From assembly GCF_000092125.1 (NCBI RefSeq), contig NC_014212.1:826001-890000 (forward strand): a DNA stretch of 64,000 nucleotides. Direction: 5' to 3'. Source of the DNA: Allomeiothermus silvanus DSM 9946 (lineage in GTDB: Bacteria; Deinococcota; Deinococci; Deinococcales; Thermaceae). The first letter of the stretch is position 1, and each line of letters opens with the position of its first letter. Positions 8,711 to 16,801 of the stretch are shown here, one piece after another. The translations under genes were made by a program, and so were the position numbers. Under the pieces are notes generated by a model, which was not told the DNA's origin, made no database searches, and worked only from the letters and a program-made list of their open reading frames with translations.

Positions 8711-9382
8711 TTATTCCCTGAAGCGGTAGCCCACCCCGCGCAGCGTCTCGAGGAAGCGCGGCAGCTTGGGGTCTTCCTGAAGTTTCTCGCGCAGTTGTGC
8801 CACGTGCTGGTCTACGGTGCGGGCGGTGCCCATGAACTCTGGCCCCCACACCCGCTCGAGCAGCTCCTCGCGGCTGTAGACCCGTCCTGGGTGACGGGCC
8901 AGGAAGGCCAGCAGGTCGAACTCGCGCCGGGTGAGGTCGAGGGGCCGACCATCCAGGCTGGCCTGGTGGCGCTCGAGGTCCAAAGCTAGCCCACCTCGCT
9001 CAATCCGTCCGCTTTTCCCGCTGCGGCGCAGTAAGGCCTGGATGCGGGCTAAGAGTTCGGGGGTCGAGAAGGGCTTGGTTAAATAGTCGTCGGCCCCGCG
9101 GGTGAGCCCTTCCACTCGGTCACCCTCCCCGGCTCGCGCGGTGAGCATCAGCACCGGCAGGTTCTCATAGCGACCATCGCGGCGCAGGCGCTCCAACAGC
9201 CGTACCCCCGGCTCGTCGGGCAACATCCAGTCCAGTACCACCAGATCGGCCTGGGGCAGCTGCTCCCAGGCTTCGGTGGCGGTGGCGGCCTCCAGAACTT
9301 GGTGCCCGGCTCGGCTCAGGGATAGGCGTAGGCCCATCCGTACGGCAGGCTCATCCTCGACCACCAGAAGCTTCGGCATCAT
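8711..9382 (-). CDS. phoB: PhoB-type OmpR-family response regulator
   Basis: The receiver domain (1-120) has the acidic pocket VVEDEP, the phosphoacceptor Asp in VVLDWMLPDEPG, the Thr in VLMLTARA and the Lys in DDYLTKPFS. The C-terminal winged-helix DNA-binding domain (about 130-222) contains LTRREFDLLAFLARHPGRVY and RTVDQHVAQLREKL, ending LRGVGYRFRE. It heads the phoB-phoR-phoU operon. Two ATG codons in tandem (9382 and 9379) can serve as start. The operon probably controls phosphate-starvation genes and may regulate itself through the adjacent direct repeat. Confidence 0.9.
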   Translation of the reverse strand: MMPKLLVVEDEPAVRMGLRLSLSRAGHQVLEAATATEAWEQLPQADLVVLDWMLPDEPGVRLLERLRRDGRYENLPVLMLTARAGEGDRVEGLTRGADDYLTKPFSTPELLARIQALLRRSGKSGRIERGGLALDLERHQASLDGRPLDLTRREFDLLAFLARHPGRVYSREELLERVWGPEFMGTARTVDQHVAQLREKLQEDPKLPRFLETLRGVGYRFRE

Positions 9383-9387
9383 GGTTT

Positions 9388-9420
9388 AGTGTAAAGCCCG
9401 GCTTGTCAGGGGAGTGTCAG
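9388..9420 (-). promoter_or_regulatory. phoB promoter with Pho-box-like direct repeat
   Basis: On the minus strand a -10 box TACACT (9388-9393) ends 5 nt before the first phoB ATG. Its -35 zone is occupied by two CTGACA units (9404-9409 and 9415-9420) exactly 11 bp apart. Eleven-bp direct repeats placed over the -35 region are how PhoB/PhoP-type regulators bind, so this is a candidate autoregulatory site. Confidence 0.5.
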
Positions 9421-9450
9421 GGGGCCATGCCCCCGGTTCTGGCTTATGCT
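9420..9450 (+). promoter_or_regulatory. dnaE promoter and palindrome
   Basis: TATGCT at 9445-9450 lies 9 nt before the ATG at 9460, with no ribosome binding site, suggesting a leaderless dnaE transcript. Just upstream is the perfect palindrome GGGGGC-CAT-GCCCCC (9420-9434), in the expected -35 region of dnaE and next to the phoB repeats. Its role is unknown. Confidence 0.45.
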
Positions 9451-9459
9451 ATAGCCAGA

Positions 9460-12400
9460 ATGTTGCACGACCCAGCCAACCCCACCCACCGCGACGATTG
9501 CCCTTCCTGCCAATTCGCCCACTTGCACCAGCACACCCAGTTCTCGCTTCTGGACGGCGCGGCCCGCCTCAAGGACCTCATCAAGTGGGTCAAGCAGGTA
9601 AGCCCTGAGGAGCCCATGCTGGCTATGACCGACCACGGCAACCTGTTCGGGGCCGTGCAGTTTTACAAGTACGCCACCGAGGCCGAGGTCAAGCCCATCA
9701 TCGGCTACGAGGCCTATGTGGCTGCCGAGAGTCGCTTCGACCGCAAGCAGGGGAAAGGGCTCGACGGGGGCTACTTCCACCTCACATTGCTGGCCAAGGA
9801 CTTCGAGGGCTACCAGAACCTCTGCCGCCTGGCCAGCCGGGCTTACCTCGAGGGCTTCTACGGTAAACCCCGCATCGACCGGGAAATCCTGCGCGAGCAT
9901 AACGCGGGCATCATCGCGCTTTCGGGCTGCTTGGGGGCGGAGATCCCGCAGTTCATCCTGCAAGAGCGCCACGAGGATGCCGAGCGGCGCCTGCTGGAGT
10001 ACCTCTCGATCTTTGGGGATAAGCGCTATTTCATCGAGGTTCAAGACCACGGCCTCCCCGAGCAGAAGAAGGTCAACCGGGTGCTTAAGGAGTTCGCCGA
10101 CAAATACGGTCTGGGCATCGTAGCTACCAACGACGGGCACTACGTGCGCAAAGAGGACGCCGAGGCTCATGCGGTGGTGCTGGCGGTGCAGTCGAAGGCT
10201 ACCTGGGACGATCCTAACCGCTGGAAGTTCCCCTGCGACGAGTTCTACGTCAAAACCCCCCAGGAGATGCGCTCTACCCTCGAGGGCGAACGCGAGCTAT
10301 GGGGTAAGCGCTTCGATGAGCTGTTCGATAACTCGCTCGAGATCGGGCGCATGTGCAACGTCGAGCTGGTACCCAAGAAGGTGCAGTACCGCATCCCCAA
10401 GTACCCCCTACCCGAGGGGCGCACCGAGGTGACCTACCTCCGCGAGCTCACCTTCAGTGGCCTCCTCAAGCGCTACCCCGACAGGGTCACCGACGACCTC
10501 TACCGCGAGTTCCTGCGCAGGCTGGGCCGGCCGGTGCCCCATGGTGACGGGGAGGTGTTGGCCAAAGCCCTGGCCGAACTCGAGGACCTCGAGGCCACCC
10601 GCGCCTACCTGCCCGAACTCAAGGAGGGCACCCCGTGGGGGCCTTGGGAGATCCTCTCCCGCGCCGTCTACGAGCTCGCCGTGGTCGAGCGCATGGGCTT
10701 CCCCGGTTATTTACTTATCGTGCAGGACTTTATCAACTGGGCCAAGAGCCAGGGCATCAGCGTAGGGCCGGGACGTGGCTCGGCGGCAGGGAGCTTGGTG
10801 GCGTACGCCACCCGCATCACCAACATCGACCCGCTAGCCTATGACCTGCTCTTCGAGCGCTTCTTGAACCCGGCCCGAGTCTCCATGCCCGACATCGACA
10901 CCGACTTCTCCGATGCGCGCCGCGGTGAGGTCATCGAGTACGTGCGGTCTCGCTACGGCGATGAGATGGTGGCGCAGATCGGAACGTTCGGAACCTTGGC
11001 CTCCAAGGCCGCCATCAAGGACGCGGCACGGGTCTTCGGGTTGCCGGTGAAGAAGGCTGACGAGTTGGCCAAGCTTATTCCGGTGGTGTTCGGCAAGCCC
11101 ACGCCCTTAGAGAAGGCCATCGAGACCATCCCCGACCTCAGGGCGGAGATGGAGAAAGACCCCCTGGTAGCGCGGGTGATGGAGGTGGCGAAGAAGCTCG
11201 AGGGCTTGAACCGCCAGTCCAGTGTGCACGCGGCGGGGGTAGTGATCTCGGATGTGCCGCTTCAGGACTATATCCCCCTGATGCGGGCGGGCGATGGCGA
11301 GGGCAAGGTCACCCAGTACGACATGGGCTCGGTGGAGGCCTTGGGATTCCTCAAGATGGACTTTTTGGGCCTGCGCACGCTCTCTTTCCTCGACGAGTGC
11401 AAGCGCATCGTGAAGGAATCCAAGGGCGTAGACATCGACTATGACGCTATTCCCATCGACGATGAGAAGACCTTTGAGCTGTTGGGGCGTGGCGAGACCA
11501 AGGGCATCTTTCAGCTCGACTCGGCCGGCATGACCTCCACCGTGCGCGGGCTCAAGCCGCGGCGCATCCAGGACATCATTGCGTTGGGGGCTTTGTATCG
11601 CCCCGGCCCGATGGAAAACATCCCCACCTACATCCGCCGCCACCATGGGCGGGAGGCGGTGGCCTACCCGCAGTTCCCCAACGCGGCCAAGTACCTCGAG
11701 CCCATCCTGCGCGAGACCTACGGGATCCCGGTCTACCAGGAGCAGATCATGCAGATCGCCTCGGCGGCTGCCGGGTACAGCCTAGGCGAGGCCGATTTGC
11801 TGCGGAGGGCGATGGGCAAGAAGAAGATGGAGGAGATGGTCAAGCACCGCGCCCAGTTCAAGAAGGGTGCGGCACAGCGGGGCATTCCCGAGGACGAAGC
11901 CGACCGGCTCTTCGACCTGCTCGAGGCCTTCGCCAACTACGGCTTCAATAAGTCGCACTCGGCAGCTTACGCGATCCTTACCTACCAGACCGCCTACGTC
12001 AAAGCCCACTACCCGGTGGAGTTCCATGCGGCCTTGCTCACCGTCGAGCGCCACGACTCGGACAAGGTGGCCGAGTATATCCGGGCCGCGCGAGCGATGG
12101 GGGTGGAGGTGCTGCCGCCGGACATCAACCGCTCCTCCTTCAGCTTCAGCGCGGTCGGCCAGAACGTGCTGTTCGGGCTTTCGGCGGTAAAGAACGTAGG
12201 GGAAGCGCCTACCGAGGCCATCATTCGCGAACGCGAGCGGGGAGGACGCTTCAAATCCCTGCCGGACTTTCTCAAGCGGGTAGACTCCGCCGTCGCCAAC
12301 AAACGGGTGGCGGAGTCGTTGATCAAAGCCGGGGCTTTTGACGAATTGGGCGAGCGTGGGCAGATGCTCGCCGCCCTCGACGACCTGCTCAAGTGGGCCC

Positions 12401-13215
12401 AGGCCGAGCGCGAGAGCGCCAACTCGGGCATGATGGGCCTCTTTGCTGATGCTCAAAGCGAGCCCACTTTGCCCAAAGTGCCCCCCCTGGATGAGATCAC
12501 CCGGCTTCGCTACGAGAAGGAGGCCCTAGGCATCTACGTCACCGGCCACCCGCTTCAGCGCTACGAGGGGCTGCGCGAGGCCGCCAGCTGCACTATTGAG
12601 GACCTCCCCGACTACTTCCACAGCCAGAAAAACGGCAAGTCCCGCATCCGGGTGCTCCTGGCCGGGCTCGTTGAGGGCATTGTCCGCAAGCCCACCAAAT
12701 CCGGGGGGATGATGTGCAAGTTCATGCTGGGGGATGAGACCGGTGCGGTGGAGGTGGTGGCCTTTGGGCGCTCGTATGACAAGGTCTCGCCGCGGGTGCG
12801 CGAGGATGCCCCGGTGTTGCTGGTGGCCGAGGTGGAGCCGGACGGAGAAGGGGAAACCTTACGGGTGGTGGCCCAGGACGTGTACCCCTACAACGAACTC
12901 GAGGGACTCCCCAAGGTGATGGAACTCGAGCTGGACCTAGCCCTCCTGGACGATGAGAAGATCAACGAATTGGGGAGCCTTTTTGACGAGTACACCGGCC
13001 TCGTGCCGGTGCATCTAAAAATTCAAGGTAGCGATTGCTGGGCTTTGATAGAGGTCCGGCCTCGTGTAGACGAGAATGCCAAGGATGCCTTGGCCGGACT
13101 CGACTGGGTGAGGGCCAAGCTGATCCCCGACCGGGACGCCCTGCTGGCGGTGGCGGCAGCCCCGGCTCGAGGGCAGAACGGCGGCGATCCCCAAGGGCCG
13201 GTGGTGCCGTTTTAG
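9460..13215 (+). CDS. dnaE: DNA polymerase III alpha subunit
   Basis: Replicative DNA polymerase catalytic subunit, 1251 residues from the chosen ATG; it reads very like the Thermus DnaE. The N-terminal PHP domain begins FAHLHQHTQFSLLDGAA and keeps metal-binding motifs (AMTDHGNLFG, ALSGCLGAEIP, NDGHYV). The polymerase core has GPGRGSAAGSLVAYA and the catalytic aspartates in MPDIDTDFSD, with the third in LKMDFLGLRTL. Helix-hairpin-helix and OB-fold regions follow (VLLAGLVEGIVRKPTKSGGMM), ending in AVPF-like PVVPF. The reading frame is open upstream to a TTG at 9403, but that stretch holds the promoter, so the start at 9460 is preferred. It diverges from phoB. Confidence 0.95.
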   Translation: MLHDPANPTHRDDCPSCQFAHLHQHTQFSLLDGAARLKDLIKWVKQVSPEEPMLAMTDHGNLFGAVQFYKYATEAEVKPIIGYEAYVAAESRFDRKQGKGLDGGYFHLTLLAKDFEGYQNLCRLASRAYLEGFYGKPRIDREILREHNAGIIALSGCLGAEIPQFILQERHEDAERRLLEYLSIFGDKRYFIEVQDHGLPEQKKVNRVLKEFADKYGLGIVATNDGHYVRKEDAEAHAVVLAVQSKATWDDPNRWKFPCDEFYVKTPQEMRSTLEGERELWGKRFDELFDNSLEIGRMCNVELVPKKVQYRIPKYPLPEGRTEVTYLRELTFSGLLKRYPDRVTDDLYREFLRRLGRPVPHGDGEVLAKALAELEDLEATRAYLPELKEGTPWGPWEILSRAVYELAVVERMGFPGYLLIVQDFINWAKSQGISVGPGRGSAAGSLVAYATRITNIDPLAYDLLFERFLNPARVSMPDIDTDFSDARRGEVIEYVRSRYGDEMVAQIGTFGTLASKAAIKDAARVFGLPVKKADELAKLIPVVFGKPTPLEKAIETIPDLRAEMEKDPLVARVMEVAKKLEGLNRQSSVHAAGVVISDVPLQDYIPLMRAGDGEGKVTQYDMGSVEALGFLKMDFLGLRTLSFLDECKRIVKESKGVDIDYDAIPIDDEKTFELLGRGETKGIFQLDSAGMTSTVRGLKPRRIQDIIALGALYRPGPMENIPTYIRRHHGREAVAYPQFPNAAKYLEPILRETYGIPVYQEQIMQIASAAAGYSLGEADLLRRAMGKKKMEEMVKHRAQFKKGAAQRGIPEDEADRLFDLLEAFANYGFNKSHSAAYAILTYQTAYVKAHYPVEFHAALLTVERHDSDKVAEYIRAARAMGVEVLPPDINRSSFSFSAVGQNVLFGLSAVKNVGEAPTEAIIRERERGGRFKSLPDFLKRVDSAVANKRVAESLIKAGAFDELGERGQMLAALDDLLKWAQAERESANSGMMGLFADAQSEPTLPKVPPLDEITRLRYEKEALGIYVTGHPLQRYEGLREAASCTIEDLPDYFHSQKNGKSRIRVLLAGLVEGIVRKPTKSGGMMCKFMLGDETGAVEVVAFGRSYDKVSPRVREDAPVLLVAEVEPDGEGETLRVVAQDVYPYNELEGLPKVMELELDLALLDDEKINELGSLFDEYTGLVPVHLKIQGSDCWALIEVRPRVDENAKDALAGLDWVRAKLIPDRDALLAVAAAPARGQNGGDPQGPVVPF

Positions 13216-13320
13216 CAACTGCCGCGAGTTCGCTGACCCGAAGCCCGATCCGTCACAAAGCGCTTATTGGGGGGATTCTGTCGTATCGCCTTTGCTACCG
13301 CAGGGACTTTGTCAACCAAC

Positions 13321-13345
13321 AGACGGCACAAAAGACCGTCTTTTT
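13321..13345 (+). terminator. Intrinsic terminator after dnaE
   Basis: AGACGG (13321-13326) and CCGTCT (13336-13341) form a short stem with a 9-nt loop followed by a T run. It lies about 105 bp after the dnaE stop. The preceding 13216-13320 contains no recognisable gene. Confidence 0.55.
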
Positions 13346-13396
13346 AGGGGTTGATGCGCATTCAAAGATCCCTCGCCCTGAGACCCTAAAGATATA

Positions 13397-13419
13397 CCCC
13401 CTGCTCAGCAGGCAGGGGG
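13397..13419. repeat. Hairpin downstream of the small secreted-protein gene
   Basis: CCCCCTGC and GCAGGGGG pair across a 7-nt loop. It follows the 3' end of the minus-strand gene at 13452 but lacks a clear T run, so it may be a weak terminator or just a stable structure. Confidence 0.35.
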
Positions 13420-13451
13420 GGTCGTGATAGCCAGGGTGATATAGCGCGATC

Positions 13452-13706
13452 TCAGGCCATATGGCGCGGGTAATGCGGCTGAGGCTTGGATGCATAGACC
13501 GGGGTGGAGCAGGGCTCGAGGCCCATCGGGTCAGGCAAGAGCCATTCGCGCAGGGAAGGGGGATTACCCTGAGGTTGGGGTCGCCAGAGGGTGGCTTTGG
13601 GGGTTGGGCCAGCGGTCGGGCGCACGATGGGAAGGCCCGGGCCCATGCTGAACCCTAGTACCCACAGGGCCACTAGCAGGTACGGTTTTTGCAGTAACCC
13701 CTTCAT
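13452..13706 (-). CDS. Small proline-rich secreted or membrane protein, unknown
   Basis: An 84-residue reading frame with MKGLLQKPYLLVALWVLGFS at its start, which looks like a signal peptide or single membrane anchor. The rest is proline-rich and polar (PTAGPTPKATLWRPQPQG) with one Cys. ATCAGG stands just before the ATG, a poor ribosome site. I do not recognise the family. It might be a real small envelope protein, or a chance frame in this poorly occupied stretch. Confidence 0.4.
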   Translation of the reverse strand: MKGLLQKPYLLVALWVLGFSMGPGLPIVRPTAGPTPKATLWRPQPQGNPPSLREWLLPDPMGLEPCSTPVYASKPQPHYPRHMA

Positions 13707-13877
13707 CCTGATGACAGCGTAAAACGAAGGGTGTTAAAGGAGCGTTACAAGTTATAATCCCGGTTTGCCTAACACGAATAATCATTCCCACGGGCTTCCC
13801 TACTTATCTGTCCTGGGCGCTAGAAATCTAATTTCCCAAATAAAAAACTAAACTAAGTTTAGATATTTTTTCCAGCC

Positions 13878-14195
13878 TCAAGCACGCATGGCTGGAGGGG
13901 TGGGCGGGGCCTCGGGGTCTTCCCAAGCCAGCTCTACCAGGTCGATCAATTCCTCGATGGGCACGTTGAAACTGCGCGAGAGTCGGGCCATCTCCCGTCC
14001 CAGCCGATGAAGCTGCGCCATGGGCCCCCCAGCCTCGCTGGAATCGCGCGAGAGGCTGGCTTCGCTGCTTTGCTGGGCCGCTAGTTCTTCAGCGATCTCC
14101 ATTAGCCAGCTCAGCAGCTCCTGGGCTTGCTCGTCGCTCAGGCCTTCCGTAAGTCCTTCGTCTTCTAAAAGCTTTTCGGCAATGCGGTTGACCAT
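13878..14195 (-). CDS. Conserved hypothetical helical protein, 105 aa
   Basis: An acidic, helix-rich cytoplasmic protein with no signal peptide or membrane segment. It starts MVNRIAEKLLEDEGLTEGL, has a central run LLSWLMEIAEELAAQQ and a C-terminal half LGREMARLSRSFNVPIEELIDLVELAWED. GAGGT lies 7 nt upstream of the ATG. The composition looks like a regulator or adaptor protein, but I recognise no domain. It lies downstream of the ftsB-like gene on the same strand, 100 bp away. Confidence 0.65.
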   Translation of the reverse strand: MVNRIAEKLLEDEGLTEGLSDEQAQELLSWLMEIAEELAAQQSSEASLSRDSSEAGGPMAQLHRLGREMARLSRSFNVPIEELIDLVELAWEDPEAPPTPPAMRA

Positions 14196-14295
14196 CCCTA
14201 TACCTCGTTAGGTCCTCGGAATCTAGCATACCGCTTGCTAAAGAATTGTTTGCTTCGCCCCAGCATCCGCATCGGGTCGCGGATTATTGGCAGGG

Positions 14296-14565
14296 TTATG
14301 GGGCCGAGGGCACCAGCAGTTCATCTTTTCGCACGTAGCCCATACGCCGAACCAGCGCGTCGCGGTACTCGGAGGTTTGGGCCGCTGCTACCTCGTCTGC
14401 GAGCCGGGCTAAGCGGGCTTCGAGGTGGGTCACCTGGGCACGGGTGCTGTTGATCTCGCCCCGCAGTTCTTGGGTTCGTTTGACCTCGAGGCCCACCAAC
14501 CATAGCAAGTGCAACGATCCCAGCGCGAACAGCAGGTGCAAAAAACGGTATACGGGGCGCTCCAC
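14296..14565 (-). CDS. FtsB/DivIC-like septum formation initiator
   Basis: A short bitopic membrane protein of 89 residues: a cytoplasmic start VERPVYRFLH, one membrane helix (LLFALGSLHLLWLVGLEV), then a coiled coil (RTQELRGEINSTRAQVTHLE through LARLADEVAAAQ) and the end YRDALVRRMGYVRKDELLV. This is the architecture of FtsB/DivIC, which links FtsL and FtsQ in the divisome outside the membrane. The GTG start at 14565 lies 9 nt after a -10 box TATACT (14575-14580), so translation is probably leaderless. An IS481-type element is inserted 18 bp upstream of that -10 box, and its transposase frame runs in phase through this gene. Confidence 0.75.
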   Translation of the reverse strand: MERPVYRFLHLLFALGSLHLLWLVGLEVKRTQELRGEINSTRAQVTHLEARLARLADEVAAAQTSEYRDALVRRMGYVRKDELLVPSAP

Positions 14566-15666
14566 GACATCTGTAGTATACAGGAGTTGCCTAGGGCAGG
14601 CTTTGTAATCGGTCAACACATTTGAGACTCTTTGAGGAACCGACTCCTCTTGCATCTTAGCCAAAAACTCCAGCGGAGCAAGACCCCCCAGGGCCATGTG
14701 AGGCCTTCGGCGGTTGTAGTAGTCCAGGTAGGTATCCAGCTCTGCCTGCAGCTCGCTGAGCGGGGTGGGCAAAGGCCGGGTGTAGAACTCCTCCTTGAAG
14801 GTCCGCTGCATCCGCTCCACGTGACCATTGAGTTTAGGACTCCTCGGCGGTAGCACAAACAAGGCAATCCCCAGAGCACAGCAGGCCTCCTCAAACTCGG
14901 CCATGAACTCGCTGCCCCCATCCACCTGGATGGCCCGGATGGGAAAAGGGGCCCTGGCCAGAAGCAAGGACAAGAACCCCTCAGAAAGCTTAGCCGTGGC
15001 CCGGCTGTGCACCTCCGCCAGGACAAACCGGCTATGGAGGTCAATCGCCGAGAAGTGCTTGACCATGCTTCCCGGTCCTAAGGTCAGGGTGAGGGTGTCC
15101 ACCTGGACCAGGTCCCCAGGAGCCCTGGCCTCGTATCCTCGGGGCTTCCTTTTGGCGTAGGGCCGGTTTACCCTTCGCTTTAGCTTCCCTCTTTGAGTCC
15201 GGGCCAGGTAGCCGGCCACGCTCTCGATACGTCGGTGCTTCTCCAGGTAGGCCAGGATGCGCCCCACCGTGCGTTCGCTCATCTGGAAACCCTCCTTGCG
15301 GAGGGTAAGCCAGATGGACCAGCGTCCCCAGGTGGGGTTTTCCTTGCGGAGAGTTTCTATTCTAATGAGCAGCCCTGGGGTCCAGTGGACCTTTGTGCGC
15401 AGGTGCTTAGGGCGGCGGGAGCGGGGTTTGAGTCCAGCCAGGCCCTTTTCTTTTAGGGCTTTTTGCCAGCGGTGGTAGGTGGCCCGGCTGATCCCGACCA
15501 GGTCCTGGATCTCCTTCCAGCTCTTTTTACTTTCACGCAGGGCTTTGACCAGTCGGAGCTTGCGCAGACGTTCCTGGACCTCTGGGTCGCTTGCGTTGGC
15601 CTCGGCCAGCCTCTGTGCTTGTCTAGCGCCTCTCCATATCTCTCGGCCAACGGTGGTAAACTGCAC
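14296..15666 (-). CDS. IS481-type transposase, copy A, reading in frame into the ftsB-like gene
   Basis: The transposase has an N-terminal helix-turn-helix ([20 protein letters not shown]), a second winged-helix region, and an integrase (rve) core. The DDE triad candidates are [18 protein letters not shown] and [11 protein letters not shown]. The GTG start is preceded by AAGGAGG at 8-nt spacing. The element itself encodes 354 residues to ...VLTDY and contains no stop codon. In this copy the frame continues for 102 codons through the duplicated target, the promoter and the whole ftsB-like gene, giving a 456-residue chimera. Whether the fusion is made in the cell is unknown. Confidence 0.85.
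   Translation of the reverse strand: MQFTTVGREIWRGARQAQRLAEANASDPEVQERLRKLRLVKALRESKKSWKEIQDLVGISRATYHRWQKALKEKGLAGLKPRSRRPKHLRTKVHWTPGLLIRIETLRKENPTWGRWSIWLTLRKEGFQMSERTVGRILAYLEKHRRIESVAGYLARTQRGKLKRRVNRPYAKRKPRGYEARAPGDLVQVDTLTLTLGPGSMVKHFSAIDLHSRFVLAEVHSRATAKLSEGFLSLLLARAPFPIRAIQVDGGSEFMAEFEEACCALGIALFVLPPRSPKLNGHVERMQRTFKEEFYTRPLPTPLSELQAELDTYLDYYNRRRPHMALGGLAPLEFLAKMQEESVPQRVSNVLTDYKACPRQLLYTTDVVERPVYRFLHLLFALGSLHLLWLVGLEVKRTQELRGEINSTRAQVTHLEARLARLADEVAAAQTSEYRDALVRRMGYVRKDELLVPSAP
14575..14580 (-). promoter_or_regulatory. -10 box of the ftsB-like gene
   Basis: TATACT on the minus strand. The expected -35 position (17-18 bp upstream) coincides with the duplicated target site of the inserted element at 14599-14603, so the upstream promoter half is now partly IS sequence. 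Confidence 0.55.
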
Positions 15667-15743
15667 CTGGGGAACCTCCTTTCCTGGTCGGTTCCCCTCT
15701 TTTTATCCCAGCTTAGAGTCTCACATGTGTTTGTCCGGGTTCA
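14604..15743 (-). mobile_element. IS481-type element, copy A (1140 bp)
   Basis: The transposase-start end is TGAACCCGGACAAACACATG and so on at 15743 reading left; the other end reads GAGTCTCAAATGTGTTGACC then GATTACA, finishing at 14604. The ends form imperfect inverted repeats with TG...CA termini. The target duplication is GGCTT on the plus strand (14599-14603 and 15744-15748). The copy lies directly upstream of the ftsB-like gene and in the same orientation. Confidence 0.95.
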
Positions 15744-15816
15744 GGCTTTGCTTGCGTCTTGTCGGGCGATCTTCGATAAACTAGAGGTTACTCAGTGACG
15801 CATTAGTCGTTTCAAA

Positions 15817-15846
15817 TTGCACAAAACCCAAAGAGCGTAGTATGCT
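15817..15846 (+). promoter_or_regulatory. Promoter of the Fur-family gene
   Basis: TTGCAC (15817-15822) and TATGCT (15841-15846) are 18 bp apart, followed by a leader of about 24 nt. A purine-rich AAAGGTGG (15862-15869) is the ribosome site before the ATG at 15877. Confidence 0.65.
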
Positions 15847-15876
15847 GGACTGAGGATCAAGAAAGGTGGGTGAACC

Positions 15877-16317
15877 ATGGCGAAAACTAAGGAACGGGAG
15901 GTGTATCGCGGGCGATTAAAGGGAGTTGGACTCCGCCACACCCTGCCCCGTGAGCGGATTCTGGCCTATTTGGATCGCAAAAATATACACCCAACCCCCG
16001 AGGAACTCTACCAGGGATTGAAGAAAAAGGGTTATGCCATCGGTCTTTCCACGGTGTACTTGAATCTTCAGGTGTTGCGCGACGCGGGTCTTTTGTGGGA
16101 GTTCAAGGACCAACAAGGCAATACCCGCTACGATGGCTTTACCGAAAAACATCACCATCTCTTCTGCCTCAACTGCGGCAAGATTGAGGACATACTTACC
16201 AAGGATTTGCCCGAGTTTAACGCCGAGCCGATTCAAAAAGCCATCGAGTCCCGCATGGGCTGGTTTGTAGAGGATCCCCGCCTCGAGCTGCGCGGATTCT
16301 GCCCGGATTGCCAGTAA
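15877..16317 (+). CDS. Fur-family metalloregulator (Fur/PerR type)
   Basis: A 146-residue DNA-binding repressor. The N-terminal winged helix includes RHTLPRERILAYL, the usual R-x-T-x-x-R-xx-IL motif, and STVYLNLQVLRDAGLL. The C-terminal dimerisation domain carries metal ligands HHHLFCLNCGKIED, and a structural-zinc pair of CxxC motifs (CLNC near residue 98, CPDC at the end). These regulators sense iron, peroxide or zinc, and the sequence does not decide which. It has its own promoter and a strong terminator. A VIT-type transporter gene elsewhere in the window (42.1 kb) has a Fur-box-like upstream palindrome and might be a target (inference). Confidence 0.88.
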   Translation: MAKTKEREVYRGRLKGVGLRHTLPRERILAYLDRKNIHPTPEELYQGLKKKGYAIGLSTVYLNLQVLRDAGLLWEFKDQQGNTRYDGFTEKHHHLFCLNCGKIEDILTKDLPEFNAEPIQKAIESRMGWFVEDPRLELRGFCPDCQ

Positions 16318-16323
16318 AACCTC

Positions 16324-16353
16324 AAGGGGCAGCCGGGGCTGCCCCTTAGATTT
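16324..16353. terminator. Strong hairpin between convergent genes, probably bidirectional
   Basis: AAGGGGCAGC (16324-16333) and GCTGCCCCTT (16338-16347) form a perfect 10-bp stem with a CGGG loop, followed by AGATTT. It separates the Fur-family gene from the convergent minus-strand gene. Confidence 0.75.
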
Positions 16354-16779
16354 CTACGGCTGGCGGGGCTCCGGAACCTTGGTGGGGATCTGTACCACCA
16401 AGGCGTTGCGGAACCACAAGTCGCAGTCTCCTACGCCCCGGCTACGCACCTCCACTCGGAAGGGGCTTTGCTGTCCCGAGAGCAAAAAGCGTTCACCGAT
16501 GGGGCTCGAGTTGGTCCCCAGCAGCCTACGCCCGCTGCCAATTACCCGTAGGTGGGCCCGAAGGCCGCTTAGGGTCTGGTTGCTGATGTTGCGTACCACG
16601 CCCTGAGCCACGATCCACCCGCCGGTCTGAGTACAGCTCCAGGTAAGAACTTCAAGCTTGTAGTCAGTAGGCGCGACCAAAGTCGTACTTGCGAGCGCCC
16701 AGCCCGCGGATTTAGCTACGCCTGGACCTGTTCCCACCATCGCCACCGATACCAGCAAGAGGCTAACCCAACGCACCAT
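16354..16779 (-). CDS. Secreted protein with FxLYD-like beta-domain, unknown role
   Basis: A 141-residue protein with a signal peptide (MVRWVSLLLVSVAMVGTGPG). The mature part is a single beta-rich unit: TTLVAPTDYKLEVLTWSCTQ, GWIVAQGVVRNISNQTLSGL, FRVEVRSRGVGDCDLWFRNA. The pattern 'xGxVxNxSxxxLxxLxxxxxV' is typical of FxLYD-type extracellular domains. Two Cys residues could form a disulfide. It follows pepA by 22 nt on the same strand, so it is probably co-transcribed with it. Function is not known. Confidence 0.65.
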   Translation of the reverse strand: MVRWVSLLLVSVAMVGTGPGVAKSAGWALASTTLVAPTDYKLEVLTWSCTQTGGWIVAQGVVRNISNQTLSGLRAHLRVIGSGRRLLGTNSSPIGERFLLSGQQSPFRVEVRSRGVGDCDLWFRNALVVQIPTKVPEPRQP

Positions 16780-16801
16780 AGCTACTCCTAAAGGCCGTCT
16801 C

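Noticed and set aside
13753-13758. Perfect TATAAT on the plus strand
   Set aside because: No plus-strand gene follows within 2 kb and no -35 box is well placed; probably chance in an AT-rich spacer.
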